From contig CAWASG010000001.1 in assembly GCA_963784615.1 (NCBI GenBank), forward strand, positions 2,046,001 through 2,110,000: a stretch of 64,000 nt of DNA. The letters are read 5' to 3'. This document shows, piece by piece, positions 34,127 through 44,900 of the stretch. This DNA comes from UBA11403 sp963784615. Its GTDB lineage: Bacteria; Pseudomonadota; Gammaproteobacteria; Legionellales; Legionellaceae. The notes beneath the pieces were generated by a model. That model did not search any database. It saw nothing but the letters and a program-made list of their open reading frames with translations, and had not been told where the DNA came from. The translations under genes and the position numbers were made by a program. Position 1 is the first letter of the stretch, and each line of letters opens with the position of its first letter.

Positions 34127-35683
34127 ATGTTAAAAGCACTTGTTGTGATTGCATGCTTATTGCTTCATGCTTGTATGATGGTGGGGCCTGATTATAAAGA
34201 ACCAAAAACAAGCGTTGGCAAGCATTGGGTCAACAAGAACGCATCCGTTAAAGAAACCCCCATCCACGATGCGGCATGGTGGGAGGCTTTTCATGACAAC
34301 AATCTGACGTCCTTAATTCATGCGGGTTATCACCATAATTTATCGGTGCAGATGGCGGGCGTTCACGTGTTACAAGCGCGAGCACAACTGGCACAAGCCG
34401 TGGGTGGGCTCTATCCGCAACAACAAGCGCTCATCGGTAATTACAATTACAATCGTATCGGCGGCGGGTCATTGCAAGGTCTGTTACCATCAACGTTTGA
34501 TACAGCATTACTCGGCTTTTCAGCCAACTGGGAAATTGATTTTTGGGGGAAATATCGCCGGGCGATTCAGTCAAATGACGCAACCTTTTTAGCTTCAATC
34601 GCTGCATATGATAATGCATTAGTCTCACTCACCGCAGATATCGCCAGTACTTACATTAATATTCGCACCACAGAAACCTTAATTAAGATTACAAAAGATA
34701 ATATTCAACTTCAAACGACGGGTCTCAAGTTGTCAAACTCCCGCTATAAAAATGGCGAAACCAGTTTGTTGGACGTGGATCAGGCACAAACCGAACTTTC
34801 TCAAACACAAGCAACCCTGCCTACGTACGTCAGCCAACTACAGACCCAAAAAGATGCGCTGGGCTTATTATTGGGAATTACGCCCGATGAGGTTGATGGC
34901 TTGCTGATGAAGCAACACGGTATTCCTAAGGCGCCGGCAAAAGTTGCCGTGGGTATTCCGAAAGAAACGCTTGCACGAAGACCGGATGTCTACCAGGCCC
35001 GTCAGGAAGCGATAGCGCAGTTGGCTTCCATTGGTGCGGTCAAGGCGAATCTTTTCCCTTCATTTTCTTTGGCAGGATCGTTTGCGTTTTCTGGAAATAA
35101 TATTCCACCCTCATCAATGAATGATATGTTTAACTGGGCCAGTCGAACCATCACCGCAGGGCCAGCGGTTAATTGGCCATTATTGAATTATGGGCAAATT
35201 ACCAATGCGGTTCGCGCACAAGATGCCGTATTTCAACAAGCCTTGCTTAACTATATGAATTTGGTACTGAAAGCCCAGAAAGAAGTTCAAGATAATATCA
35301 CGGGCTTTATCGAAGCCAGAAAATCAGAACAATTTTTGCAAAAGGCCAATCGTTCTGCGGTTCAATCCACCAAATTGACCCTGACTCGTTATCGAGAAGG
35401 GGAGTCTGATTTTACCCCCGTGCTTGATGCTATGCGGCAACAGCTTCAAGTTCAAACTTCCCTGGCTAAAGCACAAGGCGCAATTCCTCTGGCACTGGTG
35501 GCACTCTACCGCGCATTGGGCGGCGGTTGGCAAATTCGTCAGTGTAATGATATTGTTCCAATCACGGTGAAGAAGGATATGGCCGCAAGGACCAACTGGG
35601 GTAATTTGTTGGCACCGCAACATCATATGCCGCCCGCAACGGAACTGCAAAAAATAACGCAACGCTATTTACCGAACTGGTGA
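34127..35683 (+). CDS. RND efflux outer-membrane lipoprotein (OprM/NodT family)
   Basis: The 518-residue protein is a TolC-like outer-membrane channel. The signal peptide ends in a lipobox (LLHAC, acylated Cys ~16), followed by the family N-terminus MVGPDYKEP. The two-fold repeat of the barrel/tunnel is seen from ENFSANWEIDFWGKYRRAIQ-like (FSANWEIDFWGKYRRAIQSN) and LVLKAQKEVQDNITGFIEAR, with RYREGESDFTPVLDAMRQQL in the second half. It is first of a three-gene operon, and the stop overlaps the adaptor start. Such pumps usually place this gene last, so the order is reversed here. The length is 30-50 residues longer than usual, mainly at the C-terminus. Confidence 0.9.
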   Translation: MLKALVVIACLLLHACMMVGPDYKEPKTSVGKHWVNKNASVKETPIHDAAWWEAFHDNNLTSLIHAGYHHNLSVQMAGVHVLQARAQLAQAVGGLYPQQQALIGNYNYNRIGGGSLQGLLPSTFDTALLGFSANWEIDFWGKYRRAIQSNDATFLASIAAYDNALVSLTADIASTYINIRTTETLIKITKDNIQLQTTGLKLSNSRYKNGETSLLDVDQAQTELSQTQATLPTYVSQLQTQKDALGLLLGITPDEVDGLLMKQHGIPKAPAKVAVGIPKETLARRPDVYQARQEAIAQLASIGAVKANLFPSFSLAGSFAFSGNNIPPSSMNDMFNWASRTITAGPAVNWPLLNYGQITNAVRAQDAVFQQALLNYMNLVLKAQKEVQDNITGFIEARKSEQFLQKANRSAVQSTKLTLTRYREGESDFTPVLDAMRQQLQVQTSLAKAQGAIPLALVALYRALGGGWQIRQCNDIVPITVKKDMAARTNWGNLLAPQHHMPPATELQKITQRYLPNW

Positions 35684-36846
35684 TGAACATGGATCGTGAA
35701 AAAAAACAGAAGTTAATCAAAATCGGCGGTATCGTCTTAGTGCTCGTGTTGCTATTGGATCTTTACGCACGTTACAAATCGATGCATTCTGCACCGCAGG
35801 TGCCTATTCCCCCGGTTGTTATCCAAAAACCTACACAGATGAAAATGGCGGACTACATTACGCAAACGGGGAATACGGTTGCCTATAACGCCGTTAATCT
35901 GGTGGCGCGGGTTGAGGGGTTTCTTGATTCGATTACCTTTACTGATGGTACTTACGTTAAAAAGGGACAGCCGTTATTCGTGATCGAGCCGGCGCCCTAC
36001 ATGGCTAAGCTTAAAGAAGCACAGGCGACCGTTGCCGCACAAAAAGCGGGAGATGCTTACGCTAAAGCGGAATACGCGCGTCAAAAACGCATGTATAAGG
36101 ATAATGCCACGTCGCTGAATAACGTTGAAATATGGCAGGCTAAAACCAGCCAATCAGAAGCCGAAGTGGCGAAAGCGCTGGCTAATTTGGATATTGCCCA
36201 AATCAATTATGGTTATACGCATATTGCCGCTCCATTTGATGGCCGGATTGGTCGTCATCTGGTGGATGTTGATAACTTGGTCGGTAATGGTGCGGCAACG
36301 AATTTGGCCACCATCGAGCAGATTGATCCCATCTATGTGTATTTCAATTTGAACGAGCTAGACTTACTCAAGCTTCGCGCGGCGGCTCGGGAAAAAGGTG
36401 TTACCGCGAAAGAAATCAGGCAAGTTCCGGTTCAGGTGAGTTTGCAAAATCAGACAGGCTATCAATTTGAAGGGAAACTCGATTTTATCAATACGGGCTT
36501 GAATGCATCAACCGGCACGATGGAATTCCGCGCGCTGTTGCCCAATAAAAAAAATACCCTGGTGCCAGGCCTATTCGTGCAAGTTCGCATCGCCATGACT
36601 CAGGCGACGCCACAACTGACCATACCAGATACAGCCGTGCTTTATGATCAAATTGGCGCTTATGTTTTGACGATGGATAAGCAGAATCTGGTCGTATTAA
36701 AACGTGTTGAACTTGGCAGTGTTGAGCAAGGCCATCGGGCCGTTTTGAAGGGTTTGGATGCAGAAGATAACGTGATTATCAACGGACTGCAAAATGCAAC
36801 ACCGGGCAATCCAGTTGCTCCTCAACCTGAGAAGAAAGCAGAATGA
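35683..36846 (+). CDS. RND efflux periplasmic adaptor (AcrA/MexA family)
   Basis: A membrane-fusion protein that joins the pump and the outer-membrane channel. An N-terminal membrane anchor (IGGIVLVLVLLLDLYARY) replaces the lipobox usual in AcrA. Then come the beta-barrel and lipoyl parts: VNLVARVEGFLDSITFTDGT, VKKGQPLFVIEPAPYMAKLK, a coiled hairpin of about 60 residues, and INYGYTHIAAPFDGRIGRHL. The C-terminal domain has TLVPGLFVQVRI and AVLYDQIGAYVLTMDKQN. Length is normal. I start at the ATG at 35683, whose A is the last base of the channel gene's stop TGA. It overlaps the pump gene by four bases. Confidence 0.9.
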   Translation: MNMDREKKQKLIKIGGIVLVLVLLLDLYARYKSMHSAPQVPIPPVVIQKPTQMKMADYITQTGNTVAYNAVNLVARVEGFLDSITFTDGTYVKKGQPLFVIEPAPYMAKLKEAQATVAAQKAGDAYAKAEYARQKRMYKDNATSLNNVEIWQAKTSQSEAEVAKALANLDIAQINYGYTHIAAPFDGRIGRHLVDVDNLVGNGAATNLATIEQIDPIYVYFNLNELDLLKLRAAAREKGVTAKEIRQVPVQVSLQNQTGYQFEGKLDFINTGLNASTGTMEFRALLPNKKNTLVPGLFVQVRIAMTQATPQLTIPDTAVLYDQIGAYVLTMDKQNLVVLKRVELGSVEQGHRAVLKGLDAEDNVIINGLQNATPGNPVAPQPEKKAE

Positions 36847-39800
36847 TTTCCCAATTTTTTATCGAACGGCCAGTACTGGCCAATGTCATTGCGCTGTTCC
36901 TGGTTTTTCTGGGATTAATCGCCATCGCCGTTCTGCCGGTGGCGCAGTATCCCTCGATTGTGCCGCCAACAATTCAAGTCACGACGAGCTATCCGGGTGC
37001 GGATGCGAAAACACTCATCAATACCGTTGCTCTCCCGATTGAACAACAAGTGAATGGCGTGGAAAAAATGCTGTATATGCAATCCACCAGTGCCAATAAC
37101 GGAACCTATACGTTAATCGTTACGTTTGCCATCGGTACAGATTTAAATTTTGCACAAGTCCTGGTACAAAATCGGGTGCAGTCAGCGATGGCGCAATTGC
37201 CGAAATCTGTGCAACAGCAAGGGGTTATGGTTCAGCAAAAATCGACATCCATTTTGCAATTCATCACCCTGACTTCCGAGCATGGTGAATATGATGGCTT
37301 GTTTCTCAATAATTATGCCGCGATCAACATGCAGGATGAATTGGCGCGCTTACCAGGGGTAGGTAACGTGCTGATTTTTGGCTCAGGAACCTATGCCATG
37401 CGTATTTGGCTGGATCCGAAAAAAATGCTGGCTTATTCGCTCAATCCTAGTGATGTATTGAATGCGGTTAATAATCAAAACAGGCAAGTATCAGCAGGGC
37501 AAATCGGTGCGCCGCCAACATCCGGGCAGCCTGCTTATCAATTAACGGTCAATGTCCCTGGGCAACTTGCTCGTCCGGATGAATTTGCCAATATTATTAT
37601 TAAATCTCAATCCACCCAACCCAACCAGTCTGCCAATACGAGCAGTAGTGCACGAGTGATTCGTATTCGGGATGTCGGTCGCGTTGAATTGGGTTCATCC
37701 AGTTATACTCAGCTTGCCAAACTCAATGGCAAGCCGACAGCGGCAATTGGTATTTATCAGCTTCCCGGCGCAAATGCACTACAAGTCGCTGAAGAGGTGC
37801 GTAAGACGGTCGCCAAAATGGCAACGAAATTCCCTCCTGGCCTACAATATTCGATTCCCTTTGATACCACAATTTTCGTGAAAGCATCGGTGAATGAGGT
37901 GTATCACACTTTGTTTGAAGCCGGCATTTTAGTGTTACTCGTTATCCTTGTCTTCTTACAAAATGCTCGCGCAACGTTAGTTCCTGCGACGACCGTGCCA
38001 GTGACCATCATCGGGGCTTTTTTTGGCATGTTATTGCTAGGCTATTCCATCAACCTGTTAACGTTATTTGCGCTGGTGCTCGCCATTGGGATTGTGGTGG
38101 ATGATGCGATTGTGATCGTTGAGGGCGTCACGCAGCATATTGAACGCGGTGCGACACCCAAAAACGCCGCAATCGCGGCCATGAAAGAACTTATGGGGCC
38201 CATTCTTGGTATTACCTTGGTATTGATGGCCGTGTTTGTCCCTGCTGGATTTATGCCAGGCTTAACGGGGGCGATGTATGCACAGTTCGCGTTGGTTATC
38301 GCAGCAACAGCTTTTATCAGCGCAATTAACGCCATGACGTTGAAACCGACGCAATGTGCGATGTGGCTCAAACCAGTTGACACGACAAAAGAAAAAAACT
38401 GGTTTTTTCGTGGGTTTGATAATCTTTATAACCCCATTGAAGCCGCCTATATCCGCTTGATTAACCGGTTGGTGCATCGCAGCGGCTTGGTGGCTTTAAT
38501 CGGCGGTGGCTTGGTGTTACTGGCGATTTTTGGCTTAAGCCAGATTCCTACCGGATTTATTCCGGTTGAAGATCAGGGTTATTTAATGCTGAATGTGCAA
38601 TTGCCTGATGGCGCAACCTTGGGGCGAACGGAAGCCGTGCTGGATGACTTGGGTAAAAAAGTTATCAAAATGGATGGCATTGCCAATGTGATTGCGATTG
38701 ATGGTATTTCTCTATTGGACAATAGTGCGAGTCTTGCGAATGGTGGGGTGTTGTATGTCATCTTCAAAGATTGGAGCGTACGTGGCAAAAACGAAGATTT
38801 AAAAGCATTGTATCTTAAGATGAATGAACTCGCCGCGCAGACGTTGGAGGCGAAGGTGATGGTGCTCGTTCCGCCAGCGATTCAAGGCTTGGGACAGTCC
38901 GGTGGTTTTCAAATGCAGCTCGAATTACAAGATGGCACGTTTGATTATCGCAAACTGCAAGCCGCGACCGATCAACTGATTCGCTATGGTAATCAACAGC
39001 CGGAATTGCAAAAACTGATGACTTCCTTTCGAGCAGAAGTGCCACAACTGGGCGCACCGATTGACAGAACAAAGGCCGAGTCGCTGGGAGTGACGGTTGG
39101 TGATGCTGCGGATACGTTACAAACCTATCTTGGTTCGTCTTATGTGAATTTGTTCACAAAATTTGGTCAAGTGTTTCAAGTGTATGTGCAGGCAGAGCCA
39201 TCATCGCGGATGACGATTGAGGATGTGCGTAATTATTACGTTAAAAATCAGAATCAGGAAATGGTGCCATTAGGGACGTTAACCGACATGAAACCCGCGG
39301 TCGGTCCGGCGCTCATCTCGCTCTATAACTTATATCCTTCCAGTAATATTTATGGCGCTGCCGCTCCTGGCTATAGCTCAGGTCAAGCGATTCAGGCATT
39401 GGAACAATTAGCGAAACAAGTGCTACCCGCAGGGATGTCCTATGAATGGACCAGTACAGCGTATCAGGAAAAAATCGCTGGCAACATGAGTTATTATATT
39501 TTTCTCTTATCGCTTATCTTGGTGTATTTGATTTTAGCCGGCCAATATGAAAATTGGATCACACCAGCCGCCGTTCTTTTCAGCGTACCGTTAGCACTAC
39601 TCGGCACCGTGTTGGTGTTATCGCTTCTTGGTATGTCGAATAATATGTATACGCAAATAGGCGTGTTATTGCTCATCGCGCTCGCGGCCAAAAACGCGAT
39701 TTTGATCGTCGAAGTCGCACGTGAAGAACGAGAAATTCATCATAAACCCATCATCGAAGCCGCTGTTCTCGGCGCCAAAACAAGATTCAGACCGATTTTA

Positions 39801-39992
39801 ATGACCTCATTCGCCTTCATTCTCGGTGTGCTTCCGTTAGTCTTTGCCACCGGCGCCGGCGCAAACGCCAGACGTTCTATCGGCATCGCCGTATGCAGCG
39901 GCATGGTCGCATCAACCTGCCTTGCCGTAGTGTTTGTCCCCGTGTTTTTTGTATTGTTACAAACATGGCAAGACCGACGACGAGGAAAGTAG
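36843..39992 (+). CDS. RND multidrug efflux permease (AcrB/MexB, HAE1 family)
   Basis: The 1,049-residue inner-membrane pump uses the proton gradient to export drugs and hydrophobic compounds. It begins MISQFFIERPVLANVIALFL, a typical HAE1 N-terminus, and has 12 membrane segments in two halves. The proton-relay aspartates are in AIGIVVDDAIVIVEG (TM4) and the matching lysine in LIALAAKNAILIVE (TM10). Further HAE1 motifs are TGFIPVEDQGYLMLNVQLPD and FRPILMTSFAFILGVLPLVF. Its TAG stop is part of an R4 repeat, so the very C-terminus may have been reset by insertion. The substrate range cannot be told. No regulator gene is adjacent. Confidence 0.95.
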   Translation: MISQFFIERPVLANVIALFLVFLGLIAIAVLPVAQYPSIVPPTIQVTTSYPGADAKTLINTVALPIEQQVNGVEKMLYMQSTSANNGTYTLIVTFAIGTDLNFAQVLVQNRVQSAMAQLPKSVQQQGVMVQQKSTSILQFITLTSEHGEYDGLFLNNYAAINMQDELARLPGVGNVLIFGSGTYAMRIWLDPKKMLAYSLNPSDVLNAVNNQNRQVSAGQIGAPPTSGQPAYQLTVNVPGQLARPDEFANIIIKSQSTQPNQSANTSSSARVIRIRDVGRVELGSSSYTQLAKLNGKPTAAIGIYQLPGANALQVAEEVRKTVAKMATKFPPGLQYSIPFDTTIFVKASVNEVYHTLFEAGILVLLVILVFLQNARATLVPATTVPVTIIGAFFGMLLLGYSINLLTLFALVLAIGIVVDDAIVIVEGVTQHIERGATPKNAAIAAMKELMGPILGITLVLMAVFVPAGFMPGLTGAMYAQFALVIAATAFISAINAMTLKPTQCAMWLKPVDTTKEKNWFFRGFDNLYNPIEAAYIRLINRLVHRSGLVALIGGGLVLLAIFGLSQIPTGFIPVEDQGYLMLNVQLPDGATLGRTEAVLDDLGKKVIKMDGIANVIAIDGISLLDNSASLANGGVLYVIFKDWSVRGKNEDLKALYLKMNELAAQTLEAKVMVLVPPAIQGLGQSGGFQMQLELQDGTFDYRKLQAATDQLIRYGNQQPELQKLMTSFRAEVPQLGAPIDRTKAESLGVTVGDAADTLQTYLGSSYVNLFTKFGQVFQVYVQAEPSSRMTIEDVRNYYVKNQNQEMVPLGTLTDMKPAVGPALISLYNLYPSSNIYGAAAPGYSSGQAIQALEQLAKQVLPAGMSYEWTSTAYQEKIAGNMSYYIFLLSLILVYLILAGQYENWITPAAVLFSVPLALLGTVLVLSLLGMSNNMYTQIGVLLLIALAAKNAILIVEVAREEREIHHKPIIEAAVLGAKTRFRPILMTSFAFILGVLPLVFATGAGANARRSIGIAVCSGMVASTCLAVVFVPVFFVLLQTWQDRRRGK

Positions 39993-40054
39993 CCTGGGTG
40001 CCGCACGCATGAAACAACAATCACGCACAGATCTCGGCGCGGCAACCGGGGGGA
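39989..40054 (+). repeat. repeat family R4, copy 4
   Basis: Begins GTAGCCTGGGTGCCGCACGC and ends GCGGCAACCGGGG. Its TAG is the stop of the RND permease. A near-identical copy (one substitution and one inserted base) is at 41829-41895 in the same orientation, so the two bracket the ATPase gene. Confidence 0.9.
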
Positions 40055-40120
40055 TTCACTCGGTTGTACATTCAAAGCATCAAAAACAGTGTTGATTTCA
40101 CAAGAACAGATCCGTGGCAC

Positions 40121-40188
40121 TCCCAACCCGGTTGCCGCACCAGGATTTGTGTGTAAATACAATATTGCGCGTGCGGCACCCAGGCGAC
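40121..40188 (-). repeat. repeat family R4, copy 5, inverted
   Basis: On the minus strand it reads GCCTGGGTGCCGCACGC at one end and GTGCGGCAACCGGG at the other, facing copy 4 across 66 bases, so the pair could form a large hairpin. Confidence 0.8.
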
Positions 40189-40195
40189 CTTTGAG

Positions 40196-40267
40196 CTCAC
40201 CACGCAAAACATACATATGCATGTTTTGCGTGGTGAGTTTGACATAAAGCTGGCACGCATGTTATAC
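40196..40267 (+). promoter_or_regulatory. hairpin followed by promoter of the ATPase gene
   Basis: A 17-base perfect inverted repeat (CTCACCACGCAAAACAT at 40196-40212, inverse at 40221-40237) is followed at once by a near-consensus promoter: TTGACA (40239-40244), 17 bases, TTATAC (40262-40267). The hairpin might be an operator or end transcription from the RND operon. Confidence 0.7.
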
Positions 40268-40296
40268 ATATGTATTGTTTGCGCGCTGGGTAAAAC

Positions 40297-41748
40297 ATGA
40301 AAATCTTTGTTGGGCGAAAGACTGAGTTGCAAAAATTACAAGACTTAAGACAGTCTTTTCGTCAAAAAGGCTTGGCAAGTTTGGTGGTTATTAAAGGTCG
40401 ACGGCGTATTGGGAAAAGTCGCTTGGCAGAAGAATTCGCTAAAGGCCAGACTTTTTTATTGTTCATCGGTATAGCGCCAACCGAGCGAGTAACCGCGCAA
40501 GATCAACGTGATACGTTTGCCCGCCAGTTTTGTCAACATTTTGGTTTACCTCCCCTTCAATTTACAGACTGGAATGACGCACTTTATCATTTGTCACATC
40601 ACATGACCGATGCTCCAACCGTTGTGTTATTGGATGAAATTTCATGGATGGGCTCAAAAGATCCTACATTTATTCCGAAATTAAAGGCGTGGTGGGATTT
40701 GATGATGCAGAACCGACCGAACTTGATGGTTATTCTATGTGGTTCGGTGTCGACTTGGATCGAAGAAAACATCATCAACAGCACAGCATTTTTTGGACGC
40801 ATTTCCCTTATCATAGATCTGCCTTGTTTATCGTTATCTGAATGTGCCGAATTTTTGCATATCATCGGATTTAAGGGTTCCCCGTATGATGTCTATAAAC
40901 TTCTGGCAGTAACAGGCGGTGTCCCTTGGTACCTTGAGCAAATCTTTTCGTCAGAAATGGCTGATGCAAATATTAAACGATTGTGCTTTTCTAAAGGTGG
41001 GCTCTTAACCACCGAGTTTGATCGTATTTTTCACGACCTTTTCCATAATAGAGGGCCGCTTTATAAAACAATCATTCATTTATTGGCAGATGGAATGAAA
41101 ACGCTTGGGGAACTCCAACAGGAATCAGGATATACCTCCAGCGGTTCGTTTGGCAAAGTCGTTGAGGAATTAATCGGGGCGGGTTTTGTGACCCGTCATT
41201 ATCAATGGTCTTTGAAATCCGGTAGAACATCAAAATACAGTTTATATCGACTCAGTGATCCCTATATCCGATTTTATATCAAATATATTGAGCCAAATCG
41301 CGTTAAACTCGATCAAAATAGTTTCCATGATCTCGCGATTAATCAGCTTCCCGGATGGGATGCGATGATGGGATTTCAGGTCGAAAGTCTGCTTCTACAA
41401 AATCGCTCAGTCCTACTCAAGGCGCTTGGTATTTCGGTCGCAGAGATTGTCGCGGATAATCCCTATATTCAACGTACAACGACCCGACAAAAAGGGTGTC
41501 AAATCGATTATTTAGTGCAAACAAGTGCGAACAATTTATTCGTATGTGAGTTTAAATTTAAACGCCGTGAATTAGGGCTTGAAGTGATCGACGCGACCAA
41601 GGAAGCTATTTCTCGTTTTTCCGCCCCCCGTAATATCGGTATTGCACCCGTTTTATTTCATTTAGGCGGCGTATCAGACGCCGTTTATGAAAACAATTAT
41701 TTTTATCGAGTGATTGATATCACAGAATTTTTGGAAAGAAGTGATTGA
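40297..41748 (+). CDS. archaeal-type AAA ATPase with C-terminal nuclease-like (DUF234) domain
   Basis: The 483-residue protein belongs to the archaeal ATPase/DUF234 group. Walker A is IKGRRRIGKSRLAEEFAKG (residues ~30-48), Walker B VVLLDEISWMG, then the sensor-1 region VILCGSVSTWIEENI. A winged helix (TLGELQQESGYTSSGSFGKV) follows, then a C-terminal domain with QIDYLVQTSANNLFVCEFKF, where Asp, Glu and Lys match a PD-(D/E)XK nuclease core. Function in bacteria is unknown; sporadic distribution suggests a mobile or defence role. It is between two R4 copies, has its own promoter, and looks like an inserted cassette. All ATPase motifs are intact. Confidence 0.85.
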   Translation: MKIFVGRKTELQKLQDLRQSFRQKGLASLVVIKGRRRIGKSRLAEEFAKGQTFLLFIGIAPTERVTAQDQRDTFARQFCQHFGLPPLQFTDWNDALYHLSHHMTDAPTVVLLDEISWMGSKDPTFIPKLKAWWDLMMQNRPNLMVILCGSVSTWIEENIINSTAFFGRISLIIDLPCLSLSECAEFLHIIGFKGSPYDVYKLLAVTGGVPWYLEQIFSSEMADANIKRLCFSKGGLLTTEFDRIFHDLFHNRGPLYKTIIHLLADGMKTLGELQQESGYTSSGSFGKVVEELIGAGFVTRHYQWSLKSGRTSKYSLYRLSDPYIRFYIKYIEPNRVKLDQNSFHDLAINQLPGWDAMMGFQVESLLLQNRSVLLKALGISVAEIVADNPYIQRTTTRQKGCQIDYLVQTSANNLFVCEFKFKRRELGLEVIDATKEAISRFSAPRNIGIAPVLFHLGGVSDAVYENNYFYRVIDITEFLERSD

Positions 41749-41828
41749 CGGGGTAAACGAGCTGATTGATTAGGGTGAGTTATCAATTTTATGGTGTTTT
41801 CCATGGTAGGCGTTCACACAACAGTAAA

Positions 41829-41895
41829 GTAGCCTGGGTGCCGCACGCATGAAACAACAATCTCGCACAGATCTCGGCGCGGCAACCGGGGGGGA
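41829..41895 (+). repeat. repeat family R4, copy 6
   Basis: Almost identical to copy 4 (39989), including the flank AAAGTAGCC on the left and GGATTCACT on the right, which extends the direct repeat to about 74 bases. It lies 80 bases downstream of the ATPase stop. Confidence 0.9.
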
Positions 41896-41916
41896 TTCAC
41901 TTTTCAACCACCATCA

Positions 41917-44900
41917 TCATAAGGATGGGCCGTTTTGTCGCTGCTCGCTATCATCATTATTATCATCATTATTATTATCGCCCCCAACGGCAGCCGCACT
42001 AGGGGGACGATTATCAACAGTTCTTAATGCCGGACCATCTCTTGCATCTGCTGACCAAGCTGATTCTTTTTCCATCGGCTGCGTGTGACAGGTGCCTAAC
42101 CTTTGATTTATTAGTGCAACAGAAGTTATAGTTGTATCTTTTACTGTGGCACCATGAATTTGGATTTCCTCTTCTGCAGATCGAACAAATACGGTGCGTG
42201 CCGTATTGAGTGCACGACCTACTGTATTTTTTCCCCATGCTTGAGCCTTGTTTAATCCATCAAGCATCTCGTCACCATGGGCCATTATCATTCCCGCGCC
42301 CTCTACTTCTAACAAGCGTTGCTCATAGATGTCATCTTGATCATGCAGTTTTTTACGTAGATTATCGAGAGGCGCTGACACGAAATCAGTCGGTAGACTA
42401 CTGATAGGCGCCGTTAGATTTTTAATGCCAACGAACATTCCAAGCACTTTATCTAGCATCCCTTTAGTAGATTTATTAAATTCGTCTTTAAAAGTGCCTG
42501 TAAAACTTTTATTCTCTCCAGGCGTTATGTTATTCGCACTAACAACGCTGTTAATAAGTACTCCAGCAGCGACCCACGGCAGTAATATAATGCCGCCAAT
42601 GCTGGCTAGCACACCCAAAACGCCCGCTGCAGCAACTCTTAATAGTTCGGACACGCCATTGACTATCCCTGAGGCTAAACGCAATACACCTCTCCCTAAC
42701 ATTGATCCTACTTGTCGAAAAAAGGCAGCAAATCCTAGCCCAATATTTCCTTTTAAAATTGCATTCAGGCACAAAGCTGAGAATCTTTCTGCTGCTGCCA
42801 GATATTTTAAGCCTAGAAAAGCTGTGCGATATATTGCGTTTCCGCCCATTTTTAAGCCGTTCCATCCAAAAAGACCTATGCCAGCTAGAGATCGACCTAA
42901 TTTAGCTGCTTGATACTTCATTTCACGGTCCACGGTGCCGCCTTTGAGCAGTTCTACGCCGGTTATTTTCTCTACAGGGCGGACAAACAGCGTGGTGATT
43001 AGTGTAAATAATGCACCGATGGGCGGGCCAATAAGTCTATTCCATAATCCACCGACAATTCGTTTTACTATTCCTGGTTTTGAAGCTACTTCCATATCAG
43101 TTTGATTCGGTGTTATTTCGGCCTTATTTTTATTTTCTGCATCATTCGCCATGAATGCATTCCAAAATGCCTCATTATTAAGTGGATTATTATCAAAGAG
43201 ATCAGGCCGTAGCCCACGCAGTTTTCTAGCAGATTGCTGAATTAAGCTCCACATTCCTTTGGGTGTAATATTCTGCTGAACTTTTGTAAAGCTGTCTTGA
43301 TCATCCAAATACAGCATGTATAGGGCGCCAAGGGTTTCCATATGTTGCACAACGGCTGGATCCTCATTGGTTTTGAGTACTTGCTTACCGACCAAATACA
43401 CCTTTCCACCGACTAAGGCTGCCGCTTTAACGGCAAATATAGCCGAGGTCACTGCTATAATCTCAGGCACTAGGCCATGAGCTTTTGCACATTGTGTAAA
43501 TTGATCTGCGGTCATATCCATAATCTTATCGACTGCACTTAAAGACCCGTGAACCGTTCCAACATGTTGTATAGCAGGTAATGAGGCTAAGTAATGCACT
43601 AAAAGACCACCCGAAACAATCAATCCCAAACCAATGGCGGTGGTCGCCGATTGCATCAAGGCTTTAGCCATTTTTTGCTCGTCCGTTTTAAAGAGCAGCT
43701 CGTCATCGTTAAATTGCGCTACAATTTTGTCCAATGTGGTGAGGTCTACACGGTTGCTAATCAGTAACTCTGACATCATAAATGTCAGTTTAGGCAAGCC
43801 GATGACGTCCATAATAAGGCGCTTCATTAATCCATCTGCATGCGTGAAAGAGGCCCAATTTTTTTCTGCCGCAAGCAAAGCGTGCTGAACGGATGCGGAT
43901 GACAGTTTGCCCATTGACGCTTTATGGAAGGCCGCACCGACGACATTTAAAACCTCGGCGCCCAAATGAGCGGCCGTATGTGTTGCGACCAGTGCGGATG
44001 CACCAAATGTCGCGGCGGTAAGTCCAAAAAAAGCAAACGTCAATCCAGGATGTTTGGCCGCCATTTCTTGTGCAAAATAAGACGACAACGTTTCTGCTGC
44101 ATGACCTACCGCTGAATATAAATCGGTTGATTCATGGATGTGCAAAGGTCTTGCACCAGGAAGAGTATAGGCGCGTTCGCCCAGCGATTTTTGAAAGGCC
44201 TGCGTTATAATAGTTGTTTTGTCTGCTTCATCTATATTCTCTATATTTTTTCCGGGATTTTGAGCTTGCCAGGCCTGTATTCCGCTATTTATATTTGTAG
44301 CTAAATTCTCTAAAGGTGTTGCAGCCTGAATAGGCGCCGATTTAATACCTTCCGTGGGCTCCTCCTGATTCGCAAGGGGATTTTGTCGGTTACGTATTTG
44401 CGCTGCATTATTTTCATATGTTTCTAACGGATACGTAAGTCCAACGGCCAACGTAAACAGCAACTTATCTCGCTCAAATTTATCGTCATATAAAGCCGTA
44501 TCTAGCGTCACTTGAGCCATATCTGGCAGACGCCACAAATGCATATCGTCAGGTTTTTGTTCACTATAAAGATGATTTTGCAGAGATTTCGAGGCATCTT
44601 GATAGGCCTCCGTACAGCTTTGATTTAACCTAGCCCCCTCCCATGTGCTGACGATGCCTTCTAAGGACTCATATTGCTCGAGAGCCGCGCGAAATAGACG
44701 CTGATGTGCGGCGGTGTCAACTGCAACTGGGGCCGTTTTTGAAAATACGGGATCATTTTCAAAAAAAGTGATTTGAGAATTTAACTCTTTGGTCATTTTG
44801 TCAAGTCGATATTTAATTGTGCTCCCTATGGGTTGATCTTTATATTTTTGGTAAAGCTCATTAATGTAGACCTTAGTACCGCTCATGACACCCTTAATTT

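Noticed and set aside
40201..40296. tRNA or small RNA at the palindrome before the ATPase
   Set aside because: The 17-base stem is followed directly by a -35/-10 pair, which explains it as a terminator or operator; there is no cloverleaf.
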